Shown: positions 18,923-28,139, numbered from the stretch's first letter. The stretch: 64,000 nucleotides of DNA from Nonomuraea wenchangensis (GCF_900111685.1 NZ_FOHX01000004.1:124001-188000); one strand, 5' to 3'. Made by a program: numbers and translations. Notes: generated by a model from the letters alone, not told the origin.

Positions 18923-20203
18923 TCAGCGCGTACGCCGGCGGGAACGGGCGGGTGCCGCGGGGCCGGGCCCGAGCCCGTCCAGCTCCGCCCGGAACAGCCC
19001 ATGAGCCACCCGCCGCCGGGCGGCCCGCTCCAGCTCGTCCCGCAGCGGGCCGTCGGGCAGCGAGGCACCCGGCCCGAGCAGGCGCTCGACGACGGCCAGC
19101 GCCCCGGCGACGTCCCCGTGCGCCAGCCGCTCCCGTACGTCGTCAAGAGAGCTCGGATCGCGGTGCGCCGCCTGGATCACCGCGAGGCAGGGCAGCGGGG
19201 TGCCGCCCAGCGTCGCCAGCAGCTCCTCGCGGCGTACCTCGTCCGCCGAGTGATCCAGCGGCACGAGCACCCCGTCCACGAGCCCGATCCGGTGCCGGGC
19301 GCCCCGGCACTCGACCAGCCGCGGCCCGCCGTCCGCGTCGCGACTCCGCGTCCCACCACCGGCCACCGAGCGCCCGGGGACGAGCGCCGCCGCGACGAGC
19401 GGATGCAGCCGATCGGCCTTGATCAGGCCCGCCCGCAGCAGCGCCAGGTCGGGCAGCACCCACGTCGCCGCGTCCGGCAACATCGGCAGCCTGCTGCCTC
19501 CGGCGGGCGCGGCCGTGATCCGCGGCTCCGGCCCCGCGAGGTCCAGCGTCAGCCGCCGCCGGCCGCCGAGCCGTACGACGACCGCGTCACCGTCCCGCCC
19601 ATCCGCGCCCAGCAACAGCCGCGCCTCGTCCGGCCACCGGTCCGCGGCGCACCCGCTCGGCAGCCCGGGGACGGGCCGCCCGCCGCCCGACCGGACCCGC
19701 AGCTCATCCACCCTGCGTACGTCCCACAGGTGTCGGTGCAGGTCGAGCCGGAAACACCGATGGGGCCGAGGATGCGGATGCCCGCGCGCCGTGGGCCGGT
19801 CCGCGTCCCACAGCTCCAGGCCGAACCGCTGCCCCGCCGCCGCCCGGACCGGCGGCGTACGCGCCACGAGTCGCAACCCGGGCGCGTACCTCGCGAGCGC
19901 GACGGTCAGCCCCGGCCGCAGCAGACCGTCAGGCGCGACCCGCGGCAGATGCCAGCGCAGCAGCTCAGGGGCCAGATGCCGGAGATCATCCCGTAGGCGC
20001 GCCGCGACCTCGTGCCCATGGGCGCGGGCCACGGAACGCAGGTCGAGATCGACGTCCACGCGCGCCGCGGCACACGCCCCCGCCCAGTCGCCGACGGCAC
20101 GGCGGGCGGTCGCACGTTCGATCATGGTGGGCGGCACGGCGAACTCGCGCATGCGCAGCCAGCGAAGAAGGCGAGAATCCTCGTCCGCGAAAATGGAGTG
20201 CAT
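18923..20203 (-). CDS. Hypothetical protein of the MoxR/VWA cluster
   Basis: A 426-residue Arg-, Leu- and Asp-rich soluble protein with no family I can name. It begins MHSIFADEDSRLLRWLRM and ends in a basic tail. It lies 55 nt upstream of the MoxR gene on the same strand, so it is probably transcribed with it and may be a specific partner or substrate. ATG 20203 has AAGGTGAG about 7 nt upstream; GTG 20209 is possible. Confidence 0.7.
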   Translation of the reverse strand: MHSIFADEDSRLLRWLRMREFAVPPTMIERATARRAVGDWAGACAAARVDVDLDLRSVARAHGHEVAARLRDDLRHLAPELLRWHLPRVAPDGLLRPGLTVALARYAPGLRLVARTPPVRAAAGQRFGLELWDADRPTARGHPHPRPHRCFRLDLHRHLWDVRRVDELRVRSGGGRPVPGLPSGCAADRWPDEARLLLGADGRDGDAVVVRLGGRRRLTLDLAGPEPRITAAPAGGSRLPMLPDAATWVLPDLALLRAGLIKADRLHPLVAAALVPGRSVAGGGTRSRDADGGPRLVECRGARHRIGLVDGVLVPLDHSADEVRREELLATLGGTPLPCLAVIQAAHRDPSSLDDVRERLAHGDVAGALAVVERLLGPGASLPDGPLRDELERAARRRVAHGLFRAELDGLGPGPAAPARSRRRTR

Positions 20204-20261
20204 CAGCACTCACCTTGCGCGAACGGGACCCCCAATCTGCTGAAAGAGAGGTTCATCCCGC

Positions 20262-20858
20262 TCAGGATATAGCCACGGACCCCGTCCCGATCAAGCCCGA
20301 ATCCGTCCACAATCCCAGAGCGACCTCGACGTGCCGTACGACGTGCAGCAGCTCCCACGACCGGAGCCACGACTCGACCTCCCTGACCCGGACCACGAGG
20401 CGATCACGTTGTCCGGCCGTCGCCCGAAGGCATTCCTCAACGCATTCAACGAGCTCCGGCGACGTCAACTCAGCTGAACGACGCTCACGCCAGAACCACA
20501 AGGCGTAAAGAGCGGCTTCCCGAGGAGCGCCGTACCAGTAGAAATTCGCCTGGACATTCGGATCGATTTCCCCTGCCCTCGGCGCCCGCCGACCACGCTT
20601 CTTGGCCTCCCGCCGCCTCGCCGCATAAGCGCGCACCGCGACCTGCCGAGCCGCCCGACTGGCCTCGACCAGCGCCAACGCCTGCAACAGCGCCGACTCC
20701 TCCTGCTGAAACCGGCCCGCCTTGGCCTCCAAGTAGCTCAGGGTGGCCTGAAATCCGAGCGGCCTGTACAACTGCACGCAGGAACGCAACGCCGACACCC
20801 GCCACCGAAAAGGCAGAGCGGGATCACGCACCCTGCGGGCGTAATTACCGAAGCTCAC
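20262..20858 (-). CDS. Hypothetical basic helical protein
   Basis: A 198-residue protein without recognised domains. It is mostly helical with a Lys/Arg-rich stretch (RRREAKKRGRRAPRAGE, mid-protein) and several Trp and Tyr residues. GTG 20858 overlaps the preceding membrane-protein stop by 14 nt, so the two are translated together. Confidence 0.65.
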   Translation of the reverse strand: MSFGNYARRVRDPALPFRWRVSALRSCVQLYRPLGFQATLSYLEAKAGRFQQEESALLQALALVEASRAARQVAVRAYAARRREAKKRGRRAPRAGEIDPNVQANFYWYGAPREAALYALWFWRERRSAELTSPELVECVEECLRATAGQRDRLVVRVREVESWLRSWELLHVVRHVEVALGLWTDSGLIGTGSVAIS

Positions 20859-21261
20859 GGGGCTTGTCGAACCACCGCCCGGCCGAGGGCAACAAGAGCA
20901 GCACGACGACCGTCCAGGCGAGGCCGTTTCCGAGGACCACCGACCGCCAGAAGGCGGTGGAGAAGACGGCGTCGTCCATGACACTGGCGCCGACCATCAC
21001 CAGCTGCATGGCGACGATCGACCAGCGCAGGTGAACCCGGCGACTCATCCACCGGCTGAGCAGCCATCCGAGAATGGCCGCGCTTCCCGCGACATAGGCG
21101 AGTCCGGGTAGGTACTGCCAACGGAAACTGGAGAAGAAAAAAGCCAGCATGAGCCCGGTGCCCACCAGGCTGAATGCCACCTGGATCGTGATGAGGACAC
21201 GAGCCGCCCTGAGGGTGACCGGCATTGGGGGCGCCTCGACGGAATTCGCCACAACACCCAT
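20845..21261 (-). CDS. Small four-helix membrane protein
   Basis: About 138 residues with four hydrophobic segments (about 20-40, 48-68, 78-95 and 105-128), ending in a short basic tail. No family recognised. ATG 21261 is taken as start; ATG 21225 has a better-placed GAGG and would remove 12 residues. It is translationally coupled to the helical protein that follows. Confidence 0.65.
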   Translation of the reverse strand: MGVVANSVEAPPMPVTLRAARVLITIQVAFSLVGTGLMLAFFFSSFRWQYLPGLAYVAGSAAILGWLLSRWMSRRVHLRWSIVAMQLVMVGASVMDDAVFSTAFWRSVVLGNGLAWTVVVLLLLPSAGRWFDKPRELR

Positions 21262-21310
21262 TCTGCTGGACAGATCAACGCGCGGGAAAGCCGTCACTCC
21301 GCAGAAAGCT

Positions 21311-22075
21311 CTACGGTGTCCGGGACGAGCGGTCCCCGGTACACTTCCGGGTCGAGACATGCCTCGTGGCATCGGTCGCGGCGTCGGCGACGGGAAGGAT
21401 CTCCTCGGCGGTCAGCGCGTAGCCACGGTCCGGCTCATCCGTCGCCGCCCCGACCATCATCCCGGCGACCGTGCCGTCCTCGACGATCAGCGGGGCGCCG
21501 CTCACACCCGCGTCCATGTGACCGGAGACCGTAAGCATCATCCTGCTCACATCGTGTTCCCTGTAGATGTTCGGGCCTTCGCCCTCGATGCGCCCCTCGA
21601 TCTTGATCTGCTGGGCCACCAGACGCTTCGCGCCCTTCGAGTGGCTCAGCAAGCGGGCCTCGCCGAGCGACATCCCGGGGAGACGCAGCGGAAACGTGGA
21701 CAGCCGGGCGATGCGCAGCGGAGGCGCGGGAAGATCGGGTACGTAGAGGACCGCGACGTCGACATCGGGATCGAAGGCCACGACGCTGCCCTCGTACACC
21801 TCGCCGCCGACAGTGGTGACGACGAGAGACACCGGGATGACGCCGGCCACCACATGCGCCACAGTCACCACCCGCTGAGGGGCGTACACGAAACCCGTCC
21901 CCTGGATCATCACATCGCACGACGGCGCTTCTCCTTCGATGTGCACCACGCTTTGCTCCACGCGGACGGGAGCCTTCGGCGGGACCGCAACCTCACGAGC
22001 AGCCTTCGGAGCAGGCGCCGTGGCCGAGCAACCGACCAGGACGAGAACGGCAAGCAGCCAGAACCAACGCATCAC
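21311..22075 (-). CDS. Trypsin-like serine protease lipoprotein
   Basis: A 254-residue exported protein with lipobox LVLVGC (Cys16). The chymotrypsin-like fold is indicated by VTVAHVV (catalytic His), DPDVDVAVL (Asp) and AGVSGAPL (Ser), where the usual GNSGGP is altered to GVSGAP but the serine remains. It resembles surface S1 proteases such as MarP/HtrA-type stress proteases without a PDZ domain. It is probably anchored outside the membrane; substrate unknown. Confidence 0.8.
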   Translation of the reverse strand: MMRWFWLLAVLVLVGCSATAPAPKAAREVAVPPKAPVRVEQSVVHIEGEAPSCDVMIQGTGFVYAPQRVVTVAHVVAGVIPVSLVVTTVGGEVYEGSVVAFDPDVDVAVLYVPDLPAPPLRIARLSTFPLRLPGMSLGEARLLSHSKGAKRLVAQQIKIEGRIEGEGPNIYREHDVSRMMLTVSGHMDAGVSGAPLIVEDGTVAGMMVGAATDEPDRGYALTAEEILPVADAATDATRHVSTRKCTGDRSSRTP

Positions 22076-22136
22076 GCCCCCTCCAGTCGATCAAGCTACC
22101 GACGCCAGATGACGACCATGTCACGGGGAGACGGGG

Positions 22137-23198
22137 TCAGTCGTCCACGGCGGTTGGGGCGATATCGGCCTCCTCCTCGCCGGCGATGACCTCACCGAGC
22201 AGGTCGTCGATCTCGACCGCCGTCGCATCCACGACCGGGCCGGTCGGGCCGGTTTCCGCGGCCTCGGCCACCGACGTCGGCTCGGTGAGCCACTCCTCCC
22301 ACGACAGCCCGTACTTCTCGGCCAGACGGCGGGCACGGTAGAGCCGCGTCGCGTCGTCCACAGCCGAATGGAGCATGTTGAAGCTGAGCCCGGCCGTGAG
22401 GATGCCGCCGGCGATCGGCACGACGTTGGCCAGCCGCGCATGGGTGAGCCTCAGCCCGAGCAGCTTGAAGATCTTCAGGAGGACCTGGACCAGAGGCTCC
22501 TTGCCCAACTGCTTCCATGTCGCGCGGCGCATCATCATCTGGGTGAGGCGCGACAGGCTGGCGAGAGCAGCCGTCCTGCTCGCGGACGATGACGCCATGC
22601 TGTAGTTCAGGACCCCCATCAGGAACAACTCCTCTCCGGGCTCCCGAGGGTCGTAGCCGTAGTGGACGGCGACCTCGGACACTGCCCGGCCGAGGAGGGC
22701 CATCGAGATCACCGCGTCCGACGCCACCGCCACGACCGCGACTGCCGCTGTCGTGCCACCGCTCACAGTCGTGCTGACCGTGGCTCCGGTCACCACGACG
22801 GAGGCGACGCCGGATTGAAGGACCCCGATGAACGGGATGGTCAACGTGGGCCGGCCCTTGTCGAGGTCCTTGAGGTCGAGCGACTTGAACGGCGACCCCG
22901 CACCCAGATCCTGGTGCCTGCGACGCAGCTTCTCGACGCGTTTCTCCAGCGACGCCGAACGCAGCGCGGGCAGGAACACGGCCTTGAAGCCGCCCTCCAG
23001 CGCCTTGACGATGGTCTCGTCACCGAGTTCCACGACCTTCTCCGCGCCGGGGACCCTCCTGATCTGCTCGCCGGCCCGCTTGGTGACGACTGCCACCTTG
23101 CCTGCCACGCGTGCTCTCAAGCCGTTCCGGCGCTTCCGCTCGCCGTCGAGCAAGGCGGCCCAGGCCCGGGCCTCGTAGTCGGACATGCCTTCCCGCAT
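22137..23198 (-). CDS. EcsC-family protein
   Basis: A 353-residue protein matching the EcsC family: SDYEARAWAAL at the N-terminus, then YGYDPREPGEELFLMGVL in the middle, the most characteristic segment. Two or three hydrophobic stretches suggest membrane association. In Bacillus, EcsC is linked to an ABC transporter involved in regulated proteolysis, but many family members are solitary, as here. Start ATG 23198 has GAGGGG upstream; ATG 23186 is equally plausible. Confidence 0.85.
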   Translation of the reverse strand: MREGMSDYEARAWAALLDGERKRRNGLRARVAGKVAVVTKRAGEQIRRVPGAEKVVELGDETIVKALEGGFKAVFLPALRSASLEKRVEKLRRRHQDLGAGSPFKSLDLKDLDKGRPTLTIPFIGVLQSGVASVVVTGATVSTTVSGGTTAAVAVVAVASDAVISMALLGRAVSEVAVHYGYDPREPGEELFLMGVLNYSMASSSASRTAALASLSRLTQMMMRRATWKQLGKEPLVQVLLKIFKLLGLRLTHARLANVVPIAGGILTAGLSFNMLHSAVDDATRLYRARRLAEKYGLSWEEWLTEPTSVAEAAETGPTGPVVDATAVEIDDLLGEVIAGEEEADIAPTAVDD

Positions 23199-23289
23199 CT
23201 GCGGCCCCTCACGGAATCATTGGAACGCGCCCAGTTCGTCATCCCAGCACACCTAAGGCCGCCGATTGGCCGTAACGCTGTAAATGCAG

Positions 23290-23324
23290 AAGGCCCGCTC
23301 CAGGGACCTTCGGAAGCGGGCCTT
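23290..23324 (-). terminator. Terminator hairpin
   Basis: Perfect 10-bp stem AAGGCCCGCT / AGCGGGCCTT with a 15-nt loop. On the minus strand it lies downstream of the truncated secreted-protein remnant and upstream of EcsC. Confidence 0.75.
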
Positions 23325-23373
23325 GCTGCTGCTGTGCGCGAAGCATTAGATGCTCCGCAAAAATCACTTTTGA

Positions 23374-23572
23374 TCAGGGTATGTAAACCTCGTAGTAATA
23401 GCCCGGCCGAAAAACGCCACCTCCGCGGAACCAGTGACAGCCGACGAGCCCGGTGTATTGACCGTTCTGCGCAGCGTCCTGGAAGGCGACTTCGCAGTCC
23501 GCCAGGGTCGCGTAGGGACCCTGGAGATACCAGTCCGGCTCGGCCAGCCCCCAGTGCTCGCGGCCGTGCTGG
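23374..23572 (-). pseudogene. 5'-truncated remnant of a small secreted-type protein
   Basis: Immediately after the LysR stop, an open frame with strong coding bias reads through WYLQGPYATLADCEVAFQ and ends YYYEVYIP. It contains paired cysteines and many aromatic residues, like small exported actinomycete proteins. No ATG, GTG or TTG occurs in frame before the LysR gene, so the 5' end (signal peptide and start) seems lost. A fusion transcript with LysR is possible but no in-frame link exists. Confidence 0.5.
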
Positions 23573-23573
23573 T

Positions 23574-24443
23574 CTAGGTGCTGGCGAAGGCTCCGTCGCG
23601 ATAGGCGGCGATCGCGAGCCGGACGAACGAGCGGATCAGCGGATTGGTGTCGCCCTCCTTCCACGCCACCACCGCACGGCTCGGGGGCATGTCGATCAGC
23701 GGCACCACGGCGAGCCCGTCCGCCTGTGGGTGGTTCAGGAGAGTCATGCCGACCGTGCCGTTCCAGAGAACGGCCTGCCTGCACTCCTGGACGGCACGCA
23801 CCACCGGACCCTCCCGAGGCGCCCCTCCGTTCCAGTACGACTGCCAGGCAGGATCGGTGCCCTCCGGGAACAGGAACCAGCGGCGGTCGGCCAGCTCGGC
23901 CAGCTTCACGCTGTCCCGGCCGGCCAGCGGATCGTCCGCGCGCACCAGCGCGCCCACCGGGTCGGCGCGCAACTCCCGTACGGTCAGACCGGTCTCGTCG
24001 AACGGCCCGCGGGTCAGGGCCACATCGACCAGCCCAGCGTGCAGGCCGCAGGTGGGATCGGTCAGGTCGGTCTCGCGGATGCGGACCTCGACCTGCGGGT
24101 GCCGGCGACGGTAGGCGTCGGCCAGCCGGGCCGCAGCCGGGTCGGCGCTGTCCCCCAGGAAACCCACCGTGATGGCCGCGGTGCCGGCCGCCGCGGCCAC
24201 GCGTACGCGCAACCGGTCCGCCTGGTCGAGCAGGGCCCGCGCCTCGCCCAGCAGCACGGCCCCCACCGGGGTGAGCGAGACTCCGGAGGGCGAGCGGTCG
24301 AACAGCGCGGCGCCGACCTCGTTCTCCAGCTGCTTGATCGCCCGGCTGAGCGGCGGTTGACTCATGTGCAGCCGGGCGGCGGCCCGGCCGAAGTGGAGCT
24401 CGTCGGCGACCGCCACGAAATAGCGCAGCGTGCGTAGCTCCAT
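23574..24443 (-). CDS. LysR-family transcriptional regulator
   Basis: A 289-residue LTTR. The winged helix is residues 1-60 (LRYFVAVADELHFGRAAARL, MSQPPLSRAIKQLE); the rest is the periplasmic-binding-like effector domain. It is divergent from the cupin-DoxX pair, 80 nt apart, and probably controls it. The effector is unknown. Confidence 0.93.
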   Translation of the reverse strand: MELRTLRYFVAVADELHFGRAAARLHMSQPPLSRAIKQLENEVGAALFDRSPSGVSLTPVGAVLLGEARALLDQADRLRVRVAAAAGTAAITVGFLGDSADPAAARLADAYRRRHPQVEVRIRETDLTDPTCGLHAGLVDVALTRGPFDETGLTVRELRADPVGALVRADDPLAGRDSVKLAELADRRWFLFPEGTDPAWQSYWNGGAPREGPVVRAVQECRQAVLWNGTVGMTLLNHPQADGLAVVPLIDMPPSRAVVAWKEGDTNPLIRSFVRLAIAAYRDGAFAST

Positions 24444-24523
24444 GGTGCGACGATACCCGTACGGTATCGGCGGCACAGAACAGATCTTGGACAGGCGCAG
24501 TGCGCTGCCAGTGAGATCGAGAC

Positions 24524-25000
24524 ATGACCGACCAACCAACGACCGTATCGGTGGTCGGCCCGGGCGACGGCGAGACGATCGTCCTGGGCACCACCCGGCT
24601 GCGCGTCCTCGAAGACGGCAGCAACACCGGTCACCGCCTCGGAATCGCCGAATCCGTCCTCGCGCCGCACACATCCGGACCGCCGCAGCACCGTCACGCC
24701 CAGCACGACGAGGGCTTCTACGTCATCTCCGGCACGGTGCGGTTCACCGTAGGCGACACGGACCATGACGCGACGGCGGGGACGCTCGTGATGGTCCCGC
24801 CCGGAGCCCCGCACACCTTCGCCAACGTGACCGACGAACCGGCCGTCATGCTCAGTACGTTCACGCCCGACCTCTATGTGCAGTACTTCCGCGATCTGGC
24901 GGACATGATCGCCGGTGGCCGGACGCTGACCCCGCAGGACAACATCCAGGTGATGCGCCGCTACGCCACCGAGCCCGCCACCAGCGGATGGGCACCGTGA
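24524..25000 (+). CDS. Cupin-domain protein
   Basis: A 158-residue cupin. Motif 1 is HRHAQHDEGFYVISG, matching H-x-H-x4-E-x6-G; motif 2 is in PPGAPHTFANV. These residues usually bind a divalent metal. Possible roles include small dioxygenase or isomerase activity or ligand sensing. It is divergent from LysR and overlaps the DoxX gene, pointing to a LysR-controlled two-gene operon. Confidence 0.88.
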   Translation: MTDQPTTVSVVGPGDGETIVLGTTRLRVLEDGSNTGHRLGIAESVLAPHTSGPPQHRHAQHDEGFYVISGTVRFTVGDTDHDATAGTLVMVPPGAPHTFANVTDEPAVMLSTFTPDLYVQYFRDLADMIAGGRTLTPQDNIQVMRRYATEPATSGWAP

Positions 25001-25359
25001 ACGTCGCGTACTGGATCGTCGCCGGCCTGCTCGCCCTTTTCTACCTCTACGCGGGCGGGTTGAAGGTGGTCCGGAGCCGTGAACGGCTCCGGCCGATGAT
25101 GGCCTGGGTGGACGACACGCCGATGCCGGCCGTCAGGGCCATCGGCGTGATCGAGACACTCGGCGCGATCGGGCTGATCCTCCCGCCGCTGACCCGCATC
25201 GCCCCCTGGCTGGCCCTGGCCGCGGCCATCGGCTTCGTGGCCCTCCAGCTCGGCGCGACCGCCCTGCACCTGAGACGCGGAGACCGTCAGATCGCCCTCA
25301 ACCTCACCCTCCTCATCGCTGCGGCCCTCACCGTCTGGCTGGCGACGCCCTGGCTGTGA
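24997..25359 (+). CDS. DoxX-like membrane protein
   Basis: A 120-residue four-helix membrane protein starting VNVAYWIVAGLLALFYLYAGGLKVV, typical of DoxX-like proteins. GTG 24997 overlaps the cupin stop as GTGA; ATG 24988 is an alternative giving three more residues. DoxX relatives occur in thiosulfate- and thiol-dependent redox complexes, but this branch is uncharacterised. Confidence 0.85.
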   Translation: MNVAYWIVAGLLALFYLYAGGLKVVRSRERLRPMMAWVDDTPMPAVRAIGVIETLGAIGLILPPLTRIAPWLALAAAIGFVALQLGATALHLRRGDRQIALNLTLLIAAALTVWLATPWL

Positions 25360-25430
25360 ACAGGCGGAGGGCTACACCTCCGCGAGGGACTGCCGAGTAC
25401 CGCTAGGGTGTCGCGAAACCGGAGATCATC

Positions 25431-26337
25431 TTGTCGCGATTACCCCGCCTCGCTTGGGCGTCCGCCCTGGCCCCTGCTGCGTACTCGACCTGGAGCGCCT
25501 GGCAGGTCGAGTACGGATCCTCCTATGCCGCCCTCGACTGCGGGAGGTGGTTCGACCAGGGCGGTCTCGGCTCCACCAGACTGGCGTCGGCACTCCTGGG
25601 GGACGCCTACGAGATCGCGGACCTGGCCCTCGTATGGGGTGTGCCCTCGCTCCTCGTCCTCACGGGGCTCCTGATGTCGGCCGTCACCGGGAACGCGGCT
25701 GTCGCCGGCCGACGGGTAGCCGGCCTGCTCGTCCTGCTCGCGCTAGTCAGACCGGCCGCCCCCTCGTACGTGGCCGAGGACGGCTGCTCGATGATCCCCG
25801 TGCTGAGCGGCGAATGGTTCGCGACCGTGGCGCGCGCCTACGGGCCTGCGGAGTCGGCCCTCCTGCTCTCTGCGCTGCTGGTGCTGCTGGCCACCCGGAC
25901 CGCGAGGGACACCTGGCCGAGTGGGCTGGCCGGACGCCGGGCGGTGGCGTTCACCTTCGATTACTGGGTCTTCGTCGCTTTCCTGAGCCTCTTCGAGGGC
26001 GGGCTCAGCAGCCTGGACTACGGCCTCCTGAACTGGCTCAGGATCAACACGCCGGCATCGCTGCTCCTCGCCGTGCCCGCGTTCCTCTACGTGTTGACGG
26101 GGACGGACATTCGGCAAGCGGCTCATGCGCATCCGCGTCGTCTCCACCGACACCGGCCACTGGCCAGGCCGGCGCAGGGCCGCGATCCGCGCGCTCGTCT
26201 TCCCCGTCCTCGTCTGCGTGCCCCAGTACGGGCTGGTCCTGCTCCTGGTGGACGTTCTGTGGTCGGTGGCCGACCCGGACGCTCGCACCTTGCACGACCG
26301 CCTCGCCGGCACTCGCGTCGTACGCGACCTGCTGTAG
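25431..26337 (+). pseudogene. RDD-family membrane protein, frameshifted
   Basis: TTG 25431 (GGAGAT upstream) opens a membrane protein whose RDD domain starts at GRRAVAFTFDYWVFVAF. At about 26103 the frame runs off into an Arg/Pro-rich shadow, while the next frame continues exactly as expected: TFGKRLMRIRVV, then TLHDRLAGTRVV, the C-terminal RDD signature, ending at 26337. Removing one base at about 26103 restores a single open frame of roughly 301 residues. Either the gene is inactive or the sequence has a one-base error. Confidence 0.85.
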
Positions 26338-26631
26338 TCGCGACCAGGCGCAGTCCGCGGCGCGGAAGAGGAATCCAAGCAGGCGCGGATCAGGGCGTTC
26401 CTCACTCCAGGGCCACGCGAGGGCGCGCAGAACCGTGTACGCGTTGTCCTCGGGTGCGCACGGGAAAAGGTCGACGGACAGAGGATCATCCACCGTGATG
26501 AGCGGGATTTGCATCAGGTCGCTGACGTGGCTGCTGGGGTAGCGGCCGTTGCTTGTGCAGATCGTGCGGAGGATCCCGGCGATGTCCACGCCAGTCAGGT
26601 GTTCTCCATCGCGAACTCGGTGCCGCTTCAT
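26044..26631 (-). CDS. Possible hypothetical protein (weak)
   Basis: The minus-strand frame from ATG 26631 has reasonable composition for its first 100 residues (LFPCAPEDNAYTVLRALAWP; LLGFLFRAADCAWSRL) and then overlaps the RDD gene antisense. No ribosome binding site is obvious and no family is recognised. It may be the start of a decayed gene or non-coding. This is the only candidate in the 369 bases between RDD and the propeller protein. Confidence 0.25.
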   Translation of the reverse strand: MKRHRVRDGEHLTGVDIAGILRTICTSNGRYPSSHVSDLMQIPLITVDDPLSVDLFPCAPEDNAYTVLRALAWPWSEERPDPRLLGFLFRAADCAWSRLQQVAYDASAGEAVVQGASVRVGHRPQNVHQEQDQPVLGHADEDGEDERADRGPAPAWPVAGVGGDDADAHEPLAECPSPSTRRGTRARRGAAMPAC

Positions 26632-26706
26632 CGCGGAATGGTCAGTCTCGTGATCCACCCGTTACTGGACCCGCTTACTGTGTCGCTCGGTATCGGATGA
26701 GGAGGC

Positions 26707-27936
26707 GTGGGGGCCATGGGGGCATCCGTCGATATGAATGGGACCGACGCTGGCGGACTCGACTTGCCGCCTCACGGGTTGAAGGACAGTCGTAGACGCC
26801 GGCCGATGAGATGGGTCGGCGTTCTTCTTCTTCTCATCTGCATACTCGGAGCCGGCTTCCTGTATATGAATCAGGACAACACGCCGAGACCGGCATGGGA
26901 GTGGAAGCCAGGACCTTATGATCCGCCCGTACAATACGCCTTCATTCCCGAGGACACGGAATGCCATGGCTGGCCTTCCAGCCCCACGGAGGAAGAGGCC
27001 GAGCCTCCGTTGATAGCTTGCACCGAGTGGCGGTTACGCGTCAATTATAAGCTCGGCAAGGGAAGGCAGGATATTGGCCTTATATTTGGGGCAGGCTGCG
27101 GTGGATATCGGAGAGGGGTTAGCGTCGGCGACGACGACTGCACAAGCGATATCGAACTCCATGATGCCGCCAGCCAGGTGCAGCTGAGCGACAGCGAGCG
27201 TAGAGGCGTCCCGCTCAGGATCACTCGTGATGGCCATCGTATCGCTTACTTGAGCAAGAAATACCTGCAGTTCGTAGGCTGGGATCTCCCGACGGCTCAG
27301 CAAAAGGCCATCTCCCCGCGCCTCGACGCCCGAATGCTGGATGACGTTCGCAGCGTAGAAATCTCACCGGACGGGAAATTCTTTGCGGTGTCTTTCGCCG
27401 GGGACCAGCCTCGCTTGCTTGTCACAGAGTTCGCCACAGGACAGACCACCACCCTTCGAGGATTCTGTACAATCCTTGGGCTAAGCCAAGGCGCGTCTCG
27501 GATCGCGGCACAACGAACGTGTTCCGACCTCGTTGAGGCGGGCCCAGTAACCATCTTGAAACGAGATGGGACCGTCATCAGCGAATGGGGGAGCGCCGCC
27601 TCTGTCGGAAGTCTTTCCCCCGATGGTCAATCCGTCGTGGAGATACAGGCCGACTTCGGCGACGATGGCGACGAGCACCTTGTCACTCGTAACGCCATGA
27701 CCGGCAAAGTCACCAAGAAGCTCAAGCTCAACCTCCTCTCGGAGCCGAGCGATGCGGTTGGCCATGCCTGGCTGTCCAACAGAGAATTCATCGTCGAAGC
27801 TGAAACTCCCGAACCCGGCGGATCGTTCGGCTACTATCGAGTCAACGTTCAAACTGGGGCTTCGCACAGAATCCGAGATCTCGGACTGAACCCTGGCAGC
27901 ACCGTTTCTTTGGGAAGTGCCTTTGTCCGCGATTAA
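26707..27936 (+). CDS. Membrane-anchored beta-propeller-like protein
   Basis: A 409-residue protein with a cytoplasmic N-terminus, one membrane segment (about 36-54) and a large exported domain. Repeated strands with VEISPDGKFFAV and VGSLSPDGQSVVE are TolB/WD40-like blades. Cysteines in the domain may form disulfides. Codon use is less G/C-rich than in neighbours, suggesting acquisition. GTG 26707 follows GAGGAGG. Its stop codon abuts the tRNA-Arg fragment at 27937. Function unknown. Confidence 0.75.
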   Translation: MGAMGASVDMNGTDAGGLDLPPHGLKDSRRRRPMRWVGVLLLLICILGAGFLYMNQDNTPRPAWEWKPGPYDPPVQYAFIPEDTECHGWPSSPTEEEAEPPLIACTEWRLRVNYKLGKGRQDIGLIFGAGCGGYRRGVSVGDDDCTSDIELHDAASQVQLSDSERRGVPLRITRDGHRIAYLSKKYLQFVGWDLPTAQQKAISPRLDARMLDDVRSVEISPDGKFFAVSFAGDQPRLLVTEFATGQTTTLRGFCTILGLSQGASRIAAQRTCSDLVEAGPVTILKRDGTVISEWGSAASVGSLSPDGQSVVEIQADFGDDGDEHLVTRNAMTGKVTKKLKLNLLSEPSDAVGHAWLSNREFIVEAETPEPGGSFGYYRVNVQTGASHRIRDLGLNPGSTVSLGSAFVRD

Positions 27937-27977
27937 GCGGCCGAGAGGACTCGAACCCCTGACCTTCTGATCCGTAG
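27937..27977. repeat. Attachment-site copy of the tRNA-Arg 3' half
   Basis: Matches 31743-31783 with one mismatch (G at 27961). It covers the acceptor 3' strand, T arm and anticodon 3' half, and cannot fold as a whole tRNA because the 5' half is absent. Confidence 0.85.
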
Positions 27978-28139
27978 CAAGGTCAGGAACGTCTACAGCC
28001 TTCCACCGCTGACATGAATGCCTGCTCCCAGGCGGTGTCTGGCGTGAGAGATTCCAGCGATGTCCGTGGTCGCCCCGGCACCCTGTCCAGGAAGCCGGGG
28101 CCCGTGTCAGTCGGCCGGGACGGTTTCACTCCGCGGCGG

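Noticed and set aside
27937..27977. A second tRNA-Arg gene
   Set aside because: Only the 3' half is present and the sequence beyond 27977 cannot complete a cloverleaf.
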